From positions 1 to 37,569 of the forward strand of contig JABUTZ010000003.1 of assembly GCA_021443415.1 (NCBI GenBank): 37,569 bases of DNA, in the 5' to 3' direction. Positions 8,536-17,014 of this stretch are shown piece by piece (within the stretch, counting starts at the first letter, position 1; each line of letters begins with the position of its first letter). Origin of the DNA: Bacteroidaceae bacterium. Lineage in GTDB: Bacteria > Bacteroidota > Bacteroidia > Bacteroidales > Bacteroidaceae. The position numbers and the translations under genes were made by a program. The notes below the pieces were generated by a model that was not told the DNA's origin, did no database searches, and saw nothing but the letters and a program-made list of their open reading frames with translations.

Positions 8536-8937
8536 ATGGAAACTGAAAAAATGTCGGAAGAGTACCGACCGCTTATTCTGGTCGCAGAAGATGATGAAAG
8601 TAATTTTAAGCTGATAAAAGCTATCATCGGTAAGAAATGCGAGATACTATGGGCAAGAAACGGCGAGGAGATTGTGAATTTATTTAAGGAGAATCGTAGC
8701 AAGGTTGAAGCAGTTTTGATGGATATCAAGATGCCCGTTATGAACGGTCTGGATGCTACGATGCTTATACGTGAGGAGGATAAGGAATTGCCTGTAATTA
8801 TGCAGACAGCTTATGCTTTTATGTCCGATCGTGAGAAGGCTTTGGACTGTGGTGCATCGGAAGTATTAGTGAAGCCGATTACTTTGAATGCTTTACGCAT
8901 GTGCCTAAGCAAGTACCTGCCAAAATTAGTTTGGTAA
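8536..8937 (+). CDS. Stand-alone response-regulator receiver protein
   Basis: This 133-residue CheY-like phosphoreceiver has no output domain. The acidic pocket is E18/D19/D20 (VAEDDES), the phospho-acceptor is D63 (LMDIKMP), the switch residue is T91 (MQTAYA) and the conserved lysine is K113 (VKPI), so all catalytic positions are intact. Such single-domain receivers usually relay phosphate from a hybrid kinase or act by protein contact; no kinase is adjacent. It is transcribed alone from its own promoter and ends at a long hairpin shared with the convergent lipoprotein gene. The partner and pathway are unknown. Confidence 0.93.
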   Translation: METEKMSEEYRPLILVAEDDESNFKLIKAIIGKKCEILWARNGEEIVNLFKENRSKVEAVLMDIKMPVMNGLDATMLIREEDKELPVIMQTAYAFMSDREKALDCGASEVLVKPITLNALRMCLSKYLPKLVW

Positions 8938-8957
8938 GAACGTATCGGTAAAGATTA

Positions 8958-9020
8958 TTAAAACAGCGCTGGGTGGTAAGAATCGTAGTTAGTTACGGTT
9001 TTATCACCCAGTTGTTTTAA
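8958..9020. terminator. Long hairpin between convergent genes
   Basis: TTAAAACA (8958-8965) pairs with TGTTTTAA (9013-9020), and CTGGGTG (8969-8975) with CACCCAG (9005-9011), separated by a small internal loop and a 29-nt apical loop. The A-run and T-run at the two outer edges would suit a bidirectional terminator for the receiver gene (plus) and the lipoprotein gene (minus). Confidence 0.6.
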
Positions 9021-9041
9021 TCCTTGTTGGCAATTTACTTT

Positions 9042-9872
9042 TTATTCTATATTCTTTTTCTCTCTTTCCTCCATCTTCCGCTTTACAAATCCTATCTTCA
9101 GGTTGGCTTCCTCCATGTTCTTTTTAATCTCGGAGATAGACGAGAGCAGTTGTGCCAGTTCATAGACATCGGCAAGGGCTTGGCGGTCTGTGGGAGACAT
9201 GGCGGTGGAATAGGGACGTTCTCCTTGATATTGTATTTTTATGTTTTTGTCCTTATTTAAGTAAAGAAATCCCATGACGTTGCCGTCCTCTCCCATTTTA
9301 TAATCTGCTTTTTCAATCGTTTCGCCGAGGTCGGTGGTTTCGTAGCTGTCTTTGGAGGCAGGTGTTTCGGCGAAGCTTCCGTCGGGAGCAATTACCTTGA
9401 CTGCAATGTGGTGGATGTTGCGGAAGCCGCAATAGATGGAGGTCATACTCATTATGCCGTTTTCGTCTACCTGAAAGCGGAGGAACGAACGGTGCAGGTT
9501 CTTTTCTATGATTTGCGATGGATGCAGGTAGTGCCCGATGTTCTGATATTCGGCATCTTTTTCAAAAACATATTTGCTTTTGATGGCATCGAATACTTGT
9601 TGTTTGGTTTGAAGCATGCTGTCAAGGTAGACCAGACTTCTTTCTTGTTCTTTCAGTTCGATTTCCTGCATCAGCCCGATGCCGGCACGGCGCACATCGA
9701 AAGCTTTGGGATAGAGTGTTTTGATACTGTCAATGAGAATTTTCGCTTCATTGTAGCTGCCTTGCTCGAAAGCATGGCGGGCGGCTTGCAGTTTTTCTTC
9801 GGCTTTTTTCTCGGTGTCGTTGCAGGAGAAGAGTGTGCAGCATAGGCACATCATTAGCAATCCTTTCTTCAT
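9042..9872 (-). CDS. Putative lipoprotein of unknown function
   Basis: The protein has 276 residues from the ATG at 9872. The N-terminus MKKGLLMMCLCCTLFSC is a lipoprotein signal with lipobox LFSC, so it is probably envelope-anchored. Residues about 20-60 (AEEKLQAARHAFEQGSYNEAKILIDSI, cut short here in description) look like one TPR-style helical hairpin. The middle is beta-rich and contains ICYGFRNI-like unclassified sequence, and the C-terminal 50 residues are charged and coiled-coil-like (ISEIKKNMEEANLKIG). A longer in-frame reading to 10283 runs antisense through the cca gene and lacks the signal, so it is rejected. It is divergent from cca with its own -7 element. I do not recognise a defined family. 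Confidence 0.8.
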   Translation of the reverse strand: MKKGLLMMCLCCTLFSCNDTEKKAEEKLQAARHAFEQGSYNEAKILIDSIKTLYPKAFDVRRAGIGLMQEIELKEQERSLVYLDSMLQTKQQVFDAIKSKYVFEKDAEYQNIGHYLHPSQIIEKNLHRSFLRFQVDENGIMSMTSIYCGFRNIHHIAVKVIAPDGSFAETPASKDSYETTDLGETIEKADYKMGEDGNVMGFLYLNKDKNIKIQYQGERPYSTAMSPTDRQALADVYELAQLLSSISEIKKNMEEANLKIGFVKRKMEEREKKNIE

Positions 9873-9899
9873 AATTGTAGTTCTTGGAGTTAGCGGGGA

Positions 9900-9907
9900 C
9901 AAAGATA
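9900..9907 (-). promoter_or_regulatory. -7 promoter element of lipoprotein gene
   Basis: TATCTTTG on the minus strand lies 27 nt upstream of the ATG at 9872. It sits back-to-back with the cca element at 9933-9940, so the two divergent promoters share about 95 bp. Confidence 0.55.
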
Positions 9908-9932
9908 GTGTAAAATTTAGAAATAATATCCG

Positions 9933-9940
9933 TATCTTTG
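9933..9940 (+). promoter_or_regulatory. -7 promoter element of cca
   Basis: TATCTTTG lies 25 nt upstream of the ATG at 9966 and matches TAnnTTTG. No strong -33 motif is visible at 19-21 nt. Confidence 0.55.
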
Positions 9941-9965
9941 TGCCTTCAAACTGATTTATTGACAA

Positions 9966-11396
9966 ATGATAGAGTTGACGGCAGAAGAACTGAAAGCGCG
10001 TTTCAGTGATGATATATTCAAGCAGATTTCCGAAACTGCTGATGAGTTGGGAGTAGAATGCTATGTGGTGGGCGGATATGTGCGAGACATATTCTTGCAA
10101 CGTCCCTCCAAAGATATCGATGTAGTGGTGGTGGGTAGCGGCATTGCAATGGCCGAAGCGTTGGGAAAGCGCTTGGGACACGGCGCGCATGTTTCTGTCT
10201 TCAAGAACTTCGGTACGGCGCAGGTGAAACATCGTGGCGTGGAGGTGGAATTCGTGGGAGCACGAAAAGAGTCTTATACGCACGATTCACGTAAGCCGAT
10301 TGTGGAAGACGGTACGTTGGAAGATGACCAAAACCGCCGCGACTTTACCATCAATGCGTTGGCCGTATGCCTGAACCGTGCACGCTACGGAGAGCTGGTA
10401 GACCCTTTCGGCGGTATGGAAGACATGCGGGAGAGAACCATACGCACGCCGCTCGACCCCGACATAACTTTCAGCGACGACCCTTTGCGCATGATGCGCT
10501 GCATCCGCTTTGCTACCCAGCTGAACTTTTATATAGACGACGATACGTTCGATTCGTTATGCCGCAACCGTGATCGTATCTCCATCATCTCCAAAGAGCG
10601 CATTGCCGATGAATTGAATAAAATCATCCTTTCTCCCATACCCTCCAAAGGATTTATCGACTTGGACCGTTGCGGTTTGCTTCAGCTCATCTTCCCCGAA
10701 TTCGTGGCTTTGCAAGGTGTGGAAACCCGTAACGGACGGGCACACAAGGATAATTTCTACCATACGCTCGAAGTGCTCGACAATATCAGCAAGCAGACCG
10801 ACGACCTTTGGTTGCGCTGGGCGGCAATCCTGCACGACATAGCCAAACCCGTTACCAAGCGTTGGGAACCCCGCGCCGGCTGGACTTTCCATAATCATAA
10901 CTTCATCGGCGAGAAGATGATACCCGAAATCTTCCGCAAGATGAAGTTACCTATGAACGAGAAAATGAAATTCGTTCAGAAGATGGTGAGTCTGCACATG
11001 CGTCCCATCGTGATTGCCGACGATGTAGTGACCGATTCGGCCGTGCGTCGTCTTCTGTTTGAGGCCGGAGATGATATAGACAGCCTGATGACTTTGTGCG
11101 AGGCCGACATCACGTCCAAAAACATGGAGCGCAAGAAGCGTTTTCTGAATAATTTCCAACTGGTGCGCCAAAAGCTGAAAGACTTGGAGGAACGCGACCG
11201 TATTCGCAATTTCCAGCCTCCGGTGAGCGGGGAAGAAATCATGAAAACTTTCGGACTTTCTCCTTGCCGTCAGGTAGGAGCGTTGAAGAGCGCCATCAAA
11301 GATGCCATTCTGGACGGTGTTATCCCCAATGAATACGAAGCCGCCCGTGCATTCATGTTGCAACGGGCGGAAAAAATAGGGCTGAAAGAGGTTTAG
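9966..11396 (+). CDS. cca: CCA-adding tRNA nucleotidyltransferase with HD domain
   Basis: This enzyme of 476 residues adds or repairs the 3' CCA end of tRNAs using CTP and ATP. The class-II nucleotidyltransferase head carries GGYVRDIFL (about residue 36) followed by the catalytic DID (KDIDVVVVG). RRDFTINALA and the RMMRCIRFATQL stretch follow as in the polymerase family. A central HD phosphohydrolase-like domain has HTLEVLDN and HDIAKP (about residues 258-300). The length and domain order match HD-type bacterial CCA enzymes. It is monocistronic and convergent with the phosphate transporter, with only 8 nt between the two stops. Family-level assignment is solid; CCA-adding versus poly(A)-adding cannot be separated by eye, but CCA is the expected activity in Bacteroidales. 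Confidence 0.93.
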   Translation: MIELTAEELKARFSDDIFKQISETADELGVECYVVGGYVRDIFLQRPSKDIDVVVVGSGIAMAEALGKRLGHGAHVSVFKNFGTAQVKHRGVEVEFVGARKESYTHDSRKPIVEDGTLEDDQNRRDFTINALAVCLNRARYGELVDPFGGMEDMRERTIRTPLDPDITFSDDPLRMMRCIRFATQLNFYIDDDTFDSLCRNRDRISIISKERIADELNKIILSPIPSKGFIDLDRCGLLQLIFPEFVALQGVETRNGRAHKDNFYHTLEVLDNISKQTDDLWLRWAAILHDIAKPVTKRWEPRAGWTFHNHNFIGEKMIPEIFRKMKLPMNEKMKFVQKMVSLHMRPIVIADDVVTDSAVRRLLFEAGDDIDSLMTLCEADITSKNMERKKRFLNNFQLVRQKLKDLEERDRIRNFQPPVSGEEIMKTFGLSPCRQVGALKSAIKDAILDGVIPNEYEAARAFMLQRAEKIGLKEV

Positions 11397-11404
11397 AACT
11401 TGTC

Positions 11405-13651
11405 TTATTCGTCTTCAGCCTGAAATTTGCGGCTTACTTTCATCAGGTTGATGGTGTAGGTCACTACGTTTTGGGCTTCTTGCAGCATGGTCAGATAAAC
11501 CATACTTACTTTGATGCTGCTGCTTTGGCTCTGGATGCGTTGCAATTCTTCGCGTTTCAGTTGCGCGAGTTGGCCATTCAGGTCATTGCCTTTGCGTATC
11601 TCTGATTCAAAACCATTATAGTTGTTGGTCTCCAGCTTGTGCCGGCAAGTTTGCAGCAAGGAAGTGATGTTTTCCGTGACGTCGGCAAACTCTCCCTTTT
11701 GTATGGCGTCGAGCGGCTTGAAGTTGTTGTCTATATGTTCCAGACACGGTTCGCAGAGGCGTCCCACGCTGAATACCAATTCGCTGGCAAAGTCGTTGCC
11801 TTGATAGTAGTAAAGACCTTTCTCCAATACGGTATTGTTGTCGAGGCGGCACATGGCGAGTGTTCCTGTGCGCTTCATCTGTTTGATGAGCTGCTTTTCG
11901 AACTTCACCGCTCCCATGGCACGGCGCAGTCCGCGCAGGTTTTCGTGCAGGAAGGAAGTGACGGAACGTTCGAAGTTCTCTTCGGTGAAAGCCATGATTT
12001 TGCTTAGTTCTTCGCGGGTATGATGGCGCAGCAGCTCAAGAATCTCACTGTTATCGTTGCTTTTCATCAGCTGTTTCAGCGTTTCGTTGCCTTGTTCTTT
12101 TGCCTTGCGCTTTTTGTACATCATTTGGCTGCGGATCAGTGAGAATACGGCCAATGCGATAAGGGCTACGATGGCTATTGTACCTCCGAAACTGATAATC
12201 AGCGCCACAAAGAAACAGATGGTGAAAGCTGCACCGGCAGTGATGAACCAGCCTCCCACCACGCTCAGCACACCGGTGATGCGGAATACAGCAGAGTCGC
12301 GTCCCCAAGCACGGTCGGAGAGCGAGGTGGCCATAGCCACCATGAATGTCACGTAGGTAGTGGAAAGGGGAAGTTTCAGCGAGGTGCCCAATGCAATGAG
12401 CAGACTGGCCAATACCAGATTGACGGATGCGCGTACCATGTCGAAGGCGGCACCGTCGGCTATAATGGCTTCGTCTTTGCGGAAGCGGGTTTCTATCCAC
12501 TGCTTGCTGCTTTCGGGTATGATCTTTGAGACGCTATTGCTTAGGTTCATGCTGAAGCGTACCAACGTACGAGCCATCGGGGTGCTTCCAAAGCTTTCTT
12601 CGCCTTCGTCTTGGCGAGCCAAATCTACCGAGGTTTTGATGACGTTGTGTGCTTTCTTCGAAGTGTAGAGGGCGTAGACCATGATGATACCTGCACCGAA
12701 GAGGAAGTACCAAGGGGTGGAGGCCGATCCTTGTAACGAGACCATCAGGAAACCATCCGGACCAACCTCGGTGCCATTGGCGATGTAGTCTGTGAAGGCA
12801 GAATAGCCGGCCAGAGGTACGCCGATGAAGTTCACAAGGTCATTGCCGGCAAAGGCAAGGGCTAAGGCGAATGTGCCCAGCAACACGATGATGCGGAAGA
12901 TGTTTACCTTGAACCAGTGTAATATCTGCATCAGAACGGTGAAAGATGCGAAGATGAGGCCAAGTAGCCACAGGGTGTTCTCCTGAAGCCAATGCTTGTT
13001 TTCGGGGGTCATGAACGAACTGTCTTTCAGCCCCTTGAACAACATGAAGTAGACGATGCTGGTGGCGGCGATGCCCCCGAAGAGGGCAATGCTGTATTTC
13101 ATGTGTTCCTTGTAGTTGAAGGTGAACACGATACGTGCAAGCCATTGCACAACCATACCGAAGAAGAAGGCTATCGCCACGGACATAAAGATGGCCATGA
13201 TGACGGACAGTGCCTTGTCGGTATTGATGAGGTCGCCCAATCCCAATGTGTTATCTCCATACACCTTGATGAGTGCCAAGGCAAACGTACCGCCCAACAG
13301 TTCGAATACCATGGATACGGTGGTCGAGGTGGGTAGCCCCATCGTGTTGAATACGTCCAACAGTACGACATCCGTCAGCATCACGGCTAATAGGATGCAC
13401 ATGATTTCGGCGAAGTAGAAGTGTTGCGGCTGATAAATGCCGTGTCGTGCAATGTCCATCATGCCGTTGCTGAGCGCGGCGCCGATGAAGACACCTATGG
13501 CGGCGATGAACAGTACCGTCTTGAACGAAGCCGCCTTTGCCCCGACGGCCGACTGAAGAAAGTTTACCGCATCGTTGCTGACGCCGACTATAAGGTCGAA
13601 TATTGCGAGTACGAACAGAAAGATGACGATGCCTAAGTAGATTGTTTCCAT
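11405..13651 (-). CDS. PiT-family inorganic phosphate transporter with PhoU-like C-terminus
   Basis: This 748-residue inner-membrane low-affinity phosphate symporter is fused to a regulatory tail. The N-terminal PiT half carries the signature GVSNDAVNFLQSAVGAKAAS (about residues 23-42). The second half has the repeated signature around LKLPLSTTYVTFMVAMATSL (about 425-445) followed by SDRAWG. At least ten hydrophobic segments are visible. After about residue 540 the protein becomes soluble and helical (EELSKIMAFTEENFERSV and onward), as in PhoU-like domains fused to PiT in Bacteroidota. It sits near polyphosphate kinase, which would store the imported phosphate. It starts at the ATG at 13651 with a promoter-like element just upstream. 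Confidence 0.92.
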   Translation of the reverse strand: METIYLGIVIFLFVLAIFDLIVGVSNDAVNFLQSAVGAKAASFKTVLFIAAIGVFIGAALSNGMMDIARHGIYQPQHFYFAEIMCILLAVMLTDVVLLDVFNTMGLPTSTTVSMVFELLGGTFALALIKVYGDNTLGLGDLINTDKALSVIMAIFMSVAIAFFFGMVVQWLARIVFTFNYKEHMKYSIALFGGIAATSIVYFMLFKGLKDSSFMTPENKHWLQENTLWLLGLIFASFTVLMQILHWFKVNIFRIIVLLGTFALALAFAGNDLVNFIGVPLAGYSAFTDYIANGTEVGPDGFLMVSLQGSASTPWYFLFGAGIIMVYALYTSKKAHNVIKTSVDLARQDEGEESFGSTPMARTLVRFSMNLSNSVSKIIPESSKQWIETRFRKDEAIIADGAAFDMVRASVNLVLASLLIALGTSLKLPLSTTYVTFMVAMATSLSDRAWGRDSAVFRITGVLSVVGGWFITAGAAFTICFFVALIISFGGTIAIVALIALAVFSLIRSQMMYKKRKAKEQGNETLKQLMKSNDNSEILELLRHHTREELSKIMAFTEENFERSVTSFLHENLRGLRRAMGAVKFEKQLIKQMKRTGTLAMCRLDNNTVLEKGLYYYQGNDFASELVFSVGRLCEPCLEHIDNNFKPLDAIQKGEFADVTENITSLLQTCRHKLETNNYNGFESEIRKGNDLNGQLAQLKREELQRIQSQSSSIKVSMVYLTMLQEAQNVVTYTINLMKVSRKFQAEDE

Positions 13652-13674
13652 AAATACGTTTTTGATTTCCGGTG

Positions 13675-13704
13675 CAAAGGAACGTAAAGCGTATTGCAGT
13701 ACAA
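13675..13704 (-). promoter_or_regulatory. Probable promoter of phosphate transporter
   Basis: On the minus strand TTG (13702-13704), a 19-nt spacer and TTCCTTTG (13675-13682) resemble the -33/-7 arrangement. The -7 element has TT in place of TA at its start, so this is a near match only. Confidence 0.4.
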
Positions 13705-13880
13705 TGTCATGTATATTACAAAAAGGTTACAAAAAGGTTCTTCGGCGAGGGAGAGGGAAGCCTCTCTCACAAAAAATGGGAGACTACATCCTATCGGACT
13801 CATACGTTTTTAATATGCTGATTTACAGCAATCAGTCAAAAGTAGGAAGAACCTTTTACGTCAACCGGCTAGCCGGTGTT

Positions 13881-13990
13881 TGACAGACACAAGTCTTTGA
13901 GATGACAGACATAAGTGTTCAAGCCGTCAGACACAAGTCTCTGTCACGTCAAATGCAAGTCTTTGACGTGTCAAACACAAGTGTCTGGCA
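13881..13990. repeat. Tandem array, five degenerate 22-bp units
   Basis: Units begin at 13881, 13903, 13925, 13947 and 13969, exactly 22 bp apart. The shared core is roughly CARAYRYAAGTSTYTG. Individual units form short inverted repeats, for example AGAC-ACAA-GTCT, GTCAAA-(8)-TTTGAC and ACAC-AA-GTGT, with mutations that often keep pairing. A 14-bp palindrome lies four bases before the first unit. No spacers of CRISPR type are present. Confidence 0.85.
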
Positions 13991-14133
13991 AAGCGGGTAT
14001 AATCGTTTGATTACCAGAATAGTTCAATCAGAGGGCGGAAGACGTAGGCGAGAGTGCCGTACTTCTTGTCCCGAACTCGTACATCGTTCCTCGGTGTCGG
14101 AGAAAAAGCCCGTTTTCAAGGGGGATAAGGAGG

Positions 14134-14156
14134 CATCCGGCATTGAATGCCGGATG
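14134..14156 (-). terminator. Terminator-like hairpin after ppk
   Basis: CATCCGGCAT and ATGCCGGATG form a perfect 10-bp stem with a 3-nt loop, 11 nt past the ppk stop. The minus-strand downstream bases are pyrimidine-rich without a long T-run. Confidence 0.5.
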
Positions 14157-14167
14157 GATGAAGAACC

Positions 14168-16237
14168 TTAACGATTGTTGCGCTGTTTCAGGTATTCGTA
14201 GAAAGTGTATTGCGAGCGCACCCGCTCCTTTTGCGGATGGGCAGATTTCCAGCAGTTGCGCAAATGGTCGTCTACGAAGCAGGCTTTCCGTTTGTCGGAC
14301 AGCTGGATGGAGAGCATGTCCGTCAGTTCCCTTTTCAAGTCCGGGTCCAGAATGGGAGTGACGGCCTCGATGCGGCGATAAAGGTTGCGGCGCATCCAGT
14401 CCGGCGAGCCGAGGAAGAGCTTCGGATTGCCGCCGTTGCCGAAATACCACACGCGCGCATGCTCCAAGAAAGTGTCTACGATACGTGTGATGCGGATATT
14501 ACGGCTATATGCTTGTCCGGGGATGAGGCAACAAATGCCGCGCACGATGAGGTCTATCTCCACACCGGCTTCAGAAGCCTCGTAGAGCCGGTCTATCATA
14601 GTGGGATCTTGCAGCGCATTCATCTTGAGGATGATTCTGCCTCGTTTTCCGTTTTTTGCCAACTCTATTTCGCGATCAATGAGGCGGTTCAGTTCCGGTA
14701 TCAGGTTGAAGCGTGCCACAAGCAACTGGTGGAATACCGTCTTCTCTTTGCTTTGCAGGGTGCGGAAAAGATTGTGAAGGTCGTTCACAATCACACGATT
14801 GCATGTGAACAGACCACTGTCGGCATAGAGGGTGGCGGTTTTCTCATTGAAGTTGCCCGTGCTGATGTAGGCGTAGCCGGGCAGCTTGTGTCCCTGCCTG
14901 TCGCGGCGCAGCACCAATGCCACTTTGGCGTGTACTTTCAGTTTGGGAATGCTGTATATGATGTTGATGCCGGCACTTTTCATCATTTCGGCCGTGGCAA
15001 GGTTGTTCTCTTCGTCGAAGCGCGCTTTCAGTTCAACGAACACCGTGACCTTTTTGCCGTTCTGGGCGGCGGCTATCAAGGTGTTGATGACGGTGGAGTT
15101 TTCTGCCACGCGATATTGGGTTGCCATGATTTCGCGCACGCTTGGGTCGTGCACGGCTTCGTATAAGAAATGTATGAAATGGTCGAAGGAATGGTAGGGG
15201 TAGTGTAGCAGCAAATCCTTCTTTTCCACATATCGGAAGATGGACTCGTGCTCGTCCAGGCAAGTCAGCTTCATGGGTTGAGGCTTCTTGACGGGGCGTA
15301 CCGATTGGTTGGGATTAGGCAGGTGGCGCAAGTCTTCCATATTGAGATGCTTGTCGCCGGGCACCAACTCGCGGCGGTCTATGCGGTAGGCATCTACCAG
15401 AAAGTTGAGGAAGTCCGCGGGCATGGCACGGTCGTAGACAAAGCGGCAGATGGCGCCTATTTTGCGCTTCTTTACCTTCGTCTTCACCTGCTCTATGATT
15501 TCCGAAGTGGTATTGACCGTTTCGTCTATCAGTATATCCGCATCCCGCGAAATCTTGATGCAATAGCTGCTCTCCACTTCATAGCCGGGGAAGATGGTGT
15601 CGATATTGGCCTTTATGATGTCTTCGATGAACATCAGGTAGTAATTTCTCCCCACTTTGGGCAGTTGGATGAAACGCGGCACTTTGCTGTACGGCAATTT
15701 CATGACGAAATATTGCGTATGGTCGGGCGAACCTGCCGGCAGGTTTTTGGAGTAAAGGCGCACAGCCAGATAGAGGCGGTTGTCGCGCAGGAAAGAGACG
15801 ACTTTGTCTTTACTTACCGGCACGGGTGACAGATAGGGGAATATCTCCTCATAGAAGAAGTTGCGTATGAACTCTTGGTGAAACGGTTCCACATTCCGGC
15901 TCTGATAGAAGATGATGTGGTGTTTCTTCAGGGCGGGCAGAATCTGCCGTTCGTAGATGCGGATGCGGTCTTCCAGTTGGCGGTTCACCTCATCATTGAT
16001 CTCTGCCACCAATTCGATGGCCGACTGCACCGACTCTTCGTCATTCTGCGTCACTCCGCTGGCTATGGCTTTGTGGTCGGCCACCCGTATTTTATAGAAT
16101 TCTTCCAGATTGGAGGAGTATATGGAAATAAAGTTGATGCGTTCATACAAAGGCAGTGTATCGTCTTCGGCCTCCAACAGCACGCGATAGTTGAAAGACA
16201 GCCAACTGATGTCACGCTTGAAGTATCTGTTCTCCAT
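14168..16237 (-). CDS. ppk1: Polyphosphate kinase 1
   Basis: This enzyme of 689 residues reversibly polymerises the gamma-phosphate of ATP into polyphosphate at the inner membrane or in the cytosol. The chosen ATG at 16237 gives MENRYFKRDISWLSFNYRVL, the standard opening of the N domain; an upstream in-frame Met adds 25 unlikely residues. The middle shows FYKIRVADHKA. The phospholipase-D-like catalytic half contains the active histidine in LKVHAKVALVLRR, the loop STGNFNEKTATLYAD, and the second histidine in TFLEHARVWYFGN. The length is that of E. coli Ppk (688). It is divergent from the small phosphoesterase, with interlocking promoters, and about 0.5 kb from the phosphate transporter on the same strand. 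Confidence 0.95.
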   Translation of the reverse strand: MENRYFKRDISWLSFNYRVLLEAEDDTLPLYERINFISIYSSNLEEFYKIRVADHKAIASGVTQNDEESVQSAIELVAEINDEVNRQLEDRIRIYERQILPALKKHHIIFYQSRNVEPFHQEFIRNFFYEEIFPYLSPVPVSKDKVVSFLRDNRLYLAVRLYSKNLPAGSPDHTQYFVMKLPYSKVPRFIQLPKVGRNYYLMFIEDIIKANIDTIFPGYEVESSYCIKISRDADILIDETVNTTSEIIEQVKTKVKKRKIGAICRFVYDRAMPADFLNFLVDAYRIDRRELVPGDKHLNMEDLRHLPNPNQSVRPVKKPQPMKLTCLDEHESIFRYVEKKDLLLHYPYHSFDHFIHFLYEAVHDPSVREIMATQYRVAENSTVINTLIAAAQNGKKVTVFVELKARFDEENNLATAEMMKSAGINIIYSIPKLKVHAKVALVLRRDRQGHKLPGYAYISTGNFNEKTATLYADSGLFTCNRVIVNDLHNLFRTLQSKEKTVFHQLLVARFNLIPELNRLIDREIELAKNGKRGRIILKMNALQDPTMIDRLYEASEAGVEIDLIVRGICCLIPGQAYSRNIRITRIVDTFLEHARVWYFGNGGNPKLFLGSPDWMRRNLYRRIEAVTPILDPDLKRELTDMLSIQLSDKRKACFVDDHLRNCWKSAHPQKERVRSQYTFYEYLKQRNNR

Positions 16238-16309
16238 AAGATTTCGGTTTAAGCAGGCAAGATTCAAAACGGGCACTGAAATAAATCGGGCTCTTGCTCT
16301 TATTTTGTC

Positions 16310-16340
16310 CAAATATAATTACCTTTGTTTAATAAACAAA
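16310..16340 (-). promoter_or_regulatory. Promoter of ppk1
   Basis: On the minus strand TTTG (16337-16340), a 19-nt spacer and TATATTTG (16310-16317) give a full match to the Bacteroides -33/-7 layout. It overlaps the opposite-facing promoter of the phosphoesterase gene. Confidence 0.7.
16320..16327 (+). promoter_or_regulatory. -7 promoter element of phosphoesterase gene
   Basis: TACCTTTG lies 19 nt upstream of the ATG at 16347. It lies inside the spacer of the ppk1 promoter, so simultaneous use of the two promoters should interfere. Confidence 0.5.
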
Positions 16341-16346
16341 AGAAAG

Positions 16347-16838
16347 ATGACAAAAATTGGTTTATTATCGGATACGCATGCCTATTGGGACGAGAAGTAT
16401 CTGCACTATTTCGAGCCGTGCGACGAGATATGGCATGCCGGAGACATCGGTTCGCTCGAAGTGGCGCAGAGGCTGGCCGCTTTCCGCCCGTTCCGTGCCG
16501 TGTATGGCAATATCGACGGGCAGGAAATCCGTCGGTTTTATCCGCAGACGTTGCGCTTCACGATAGACGGGGCGGAGGTGTTGATGAAGCACATCGGCGG
16601 TTATCCCGGCAACTACGACCCTTCCGTCAAAGGTTCTCTTTTGGTGCATCCGCCCAAACTTTTCATCAGCGGACATTCACATATCCTGAAGGTGAAGTAC
16701 GACAAAACATTGGACATGCTGCACATCAATCCCGGAGCGGCAGGCATCTCAGGCTTCCATAAAGTGCGCACGTTGGTGCGCTTCGTTGTGGACAAGGGCA
16801 CATTCAAAGACCTTGAGGTCATAGAGTTGGCAGGCTGA
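16347..16838 (+). CDS. Small metallophosphoesterase (YfcE/MJ0936-like)
   Basis: This 163-residue calcineurin-like phosphodiesterase has a dinuclear metal site. Motifs in order are SDTHAYW (residues 8-14), WHAGDIGS (about 35), YGNID (about 55), MKHIGGYPG (about 80) and SGHSHI (about 105), covering all metal ligands expected in the YfcE group. The ATG at 16347 places the first motif at the very N-terminus, as in the family; longer in-frame readings start inside ppk1 antisense sequence. It is monocistronic. The substrate of this family is not settled in general, so a link to polyphosphate is only suggested by position. Confidence 0.9.
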   Translation: MTKIGLLSDTHAYWDEKYLHYFEPCDEIWHAGDIGSLEVAQRLAAFRPFRAVYGNIDGQEIRRFYPQTLRFTIDGAEVLMKHIGGYPGNYDPSVKGSLLVHPPKLFISGHSHILKVKYDKTLDMLHINPGAAGISGFHKVRTLVRFVVDKGTFKDLEVIELAG

Positions 16839-16917
16839 ACGGCTGTCCGGAATCATTCGTCGCTGTTTCTGCCGAAAAAATCAGCCTGCAATATTTTTTT
16901 ATACATCCGGTTTGCAT

Positions 16918-16925
16918 TATATTTG
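16918..16925 (+). promoter_or_regulatory. -7 promoter element of rmlA-rmlB
   Basis: TATATTTG lies 89 nt upstream of the rmlA ATG and is the only TAnnTTTG match in the gap. The leader of about 80 nt holds no obvious hairpin. Confidence 0.5.
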
Positions 16926-17014
16926 CAACCTGAATAGCAAGTAGAGCCGTGGGGCATCGTCCTCCTTCTTATTTTATTCTCCGTTTGATGTATCACCGAA
17001 AAAAGAACTGAAAT

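Larger units (their letters stand above)
13652..14167. other. 516-nt intergenic region between phosphate transporter and ppk
   Basis: No gene is supported. It contains a promoter for the transporter, a 14-bp perfect palindrome ACCGGCTAGCCGGT at 13864-13877, the five-unit 22-bp array at 13881-13990, and a terminator-like hairpin for ppk at 14134-14156. The ORF from 13902 (plus) runs through the repeats and is not credible. Confidence 0.6.

Noticed and set aside
9873-10283. N-terminal extension of the lipoprotein gene
   Set aside because: It is antisense to cca and would hide a clear lipoprotein signal that starts at 9872.
13881-13990. CRISPR array
   Set aside because: Units are contiguous, 22 bp, without unique spacers, and no cas genes are near. 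The same holds for the arrays at 11-76 and 19180-19363.
13902-14171. Short plus-strand gene of 89 codons
   Set aside because: It consists of translated 22-bp repeats followed by sequence antisense to the ppk1 3' region, with no family resemblance.
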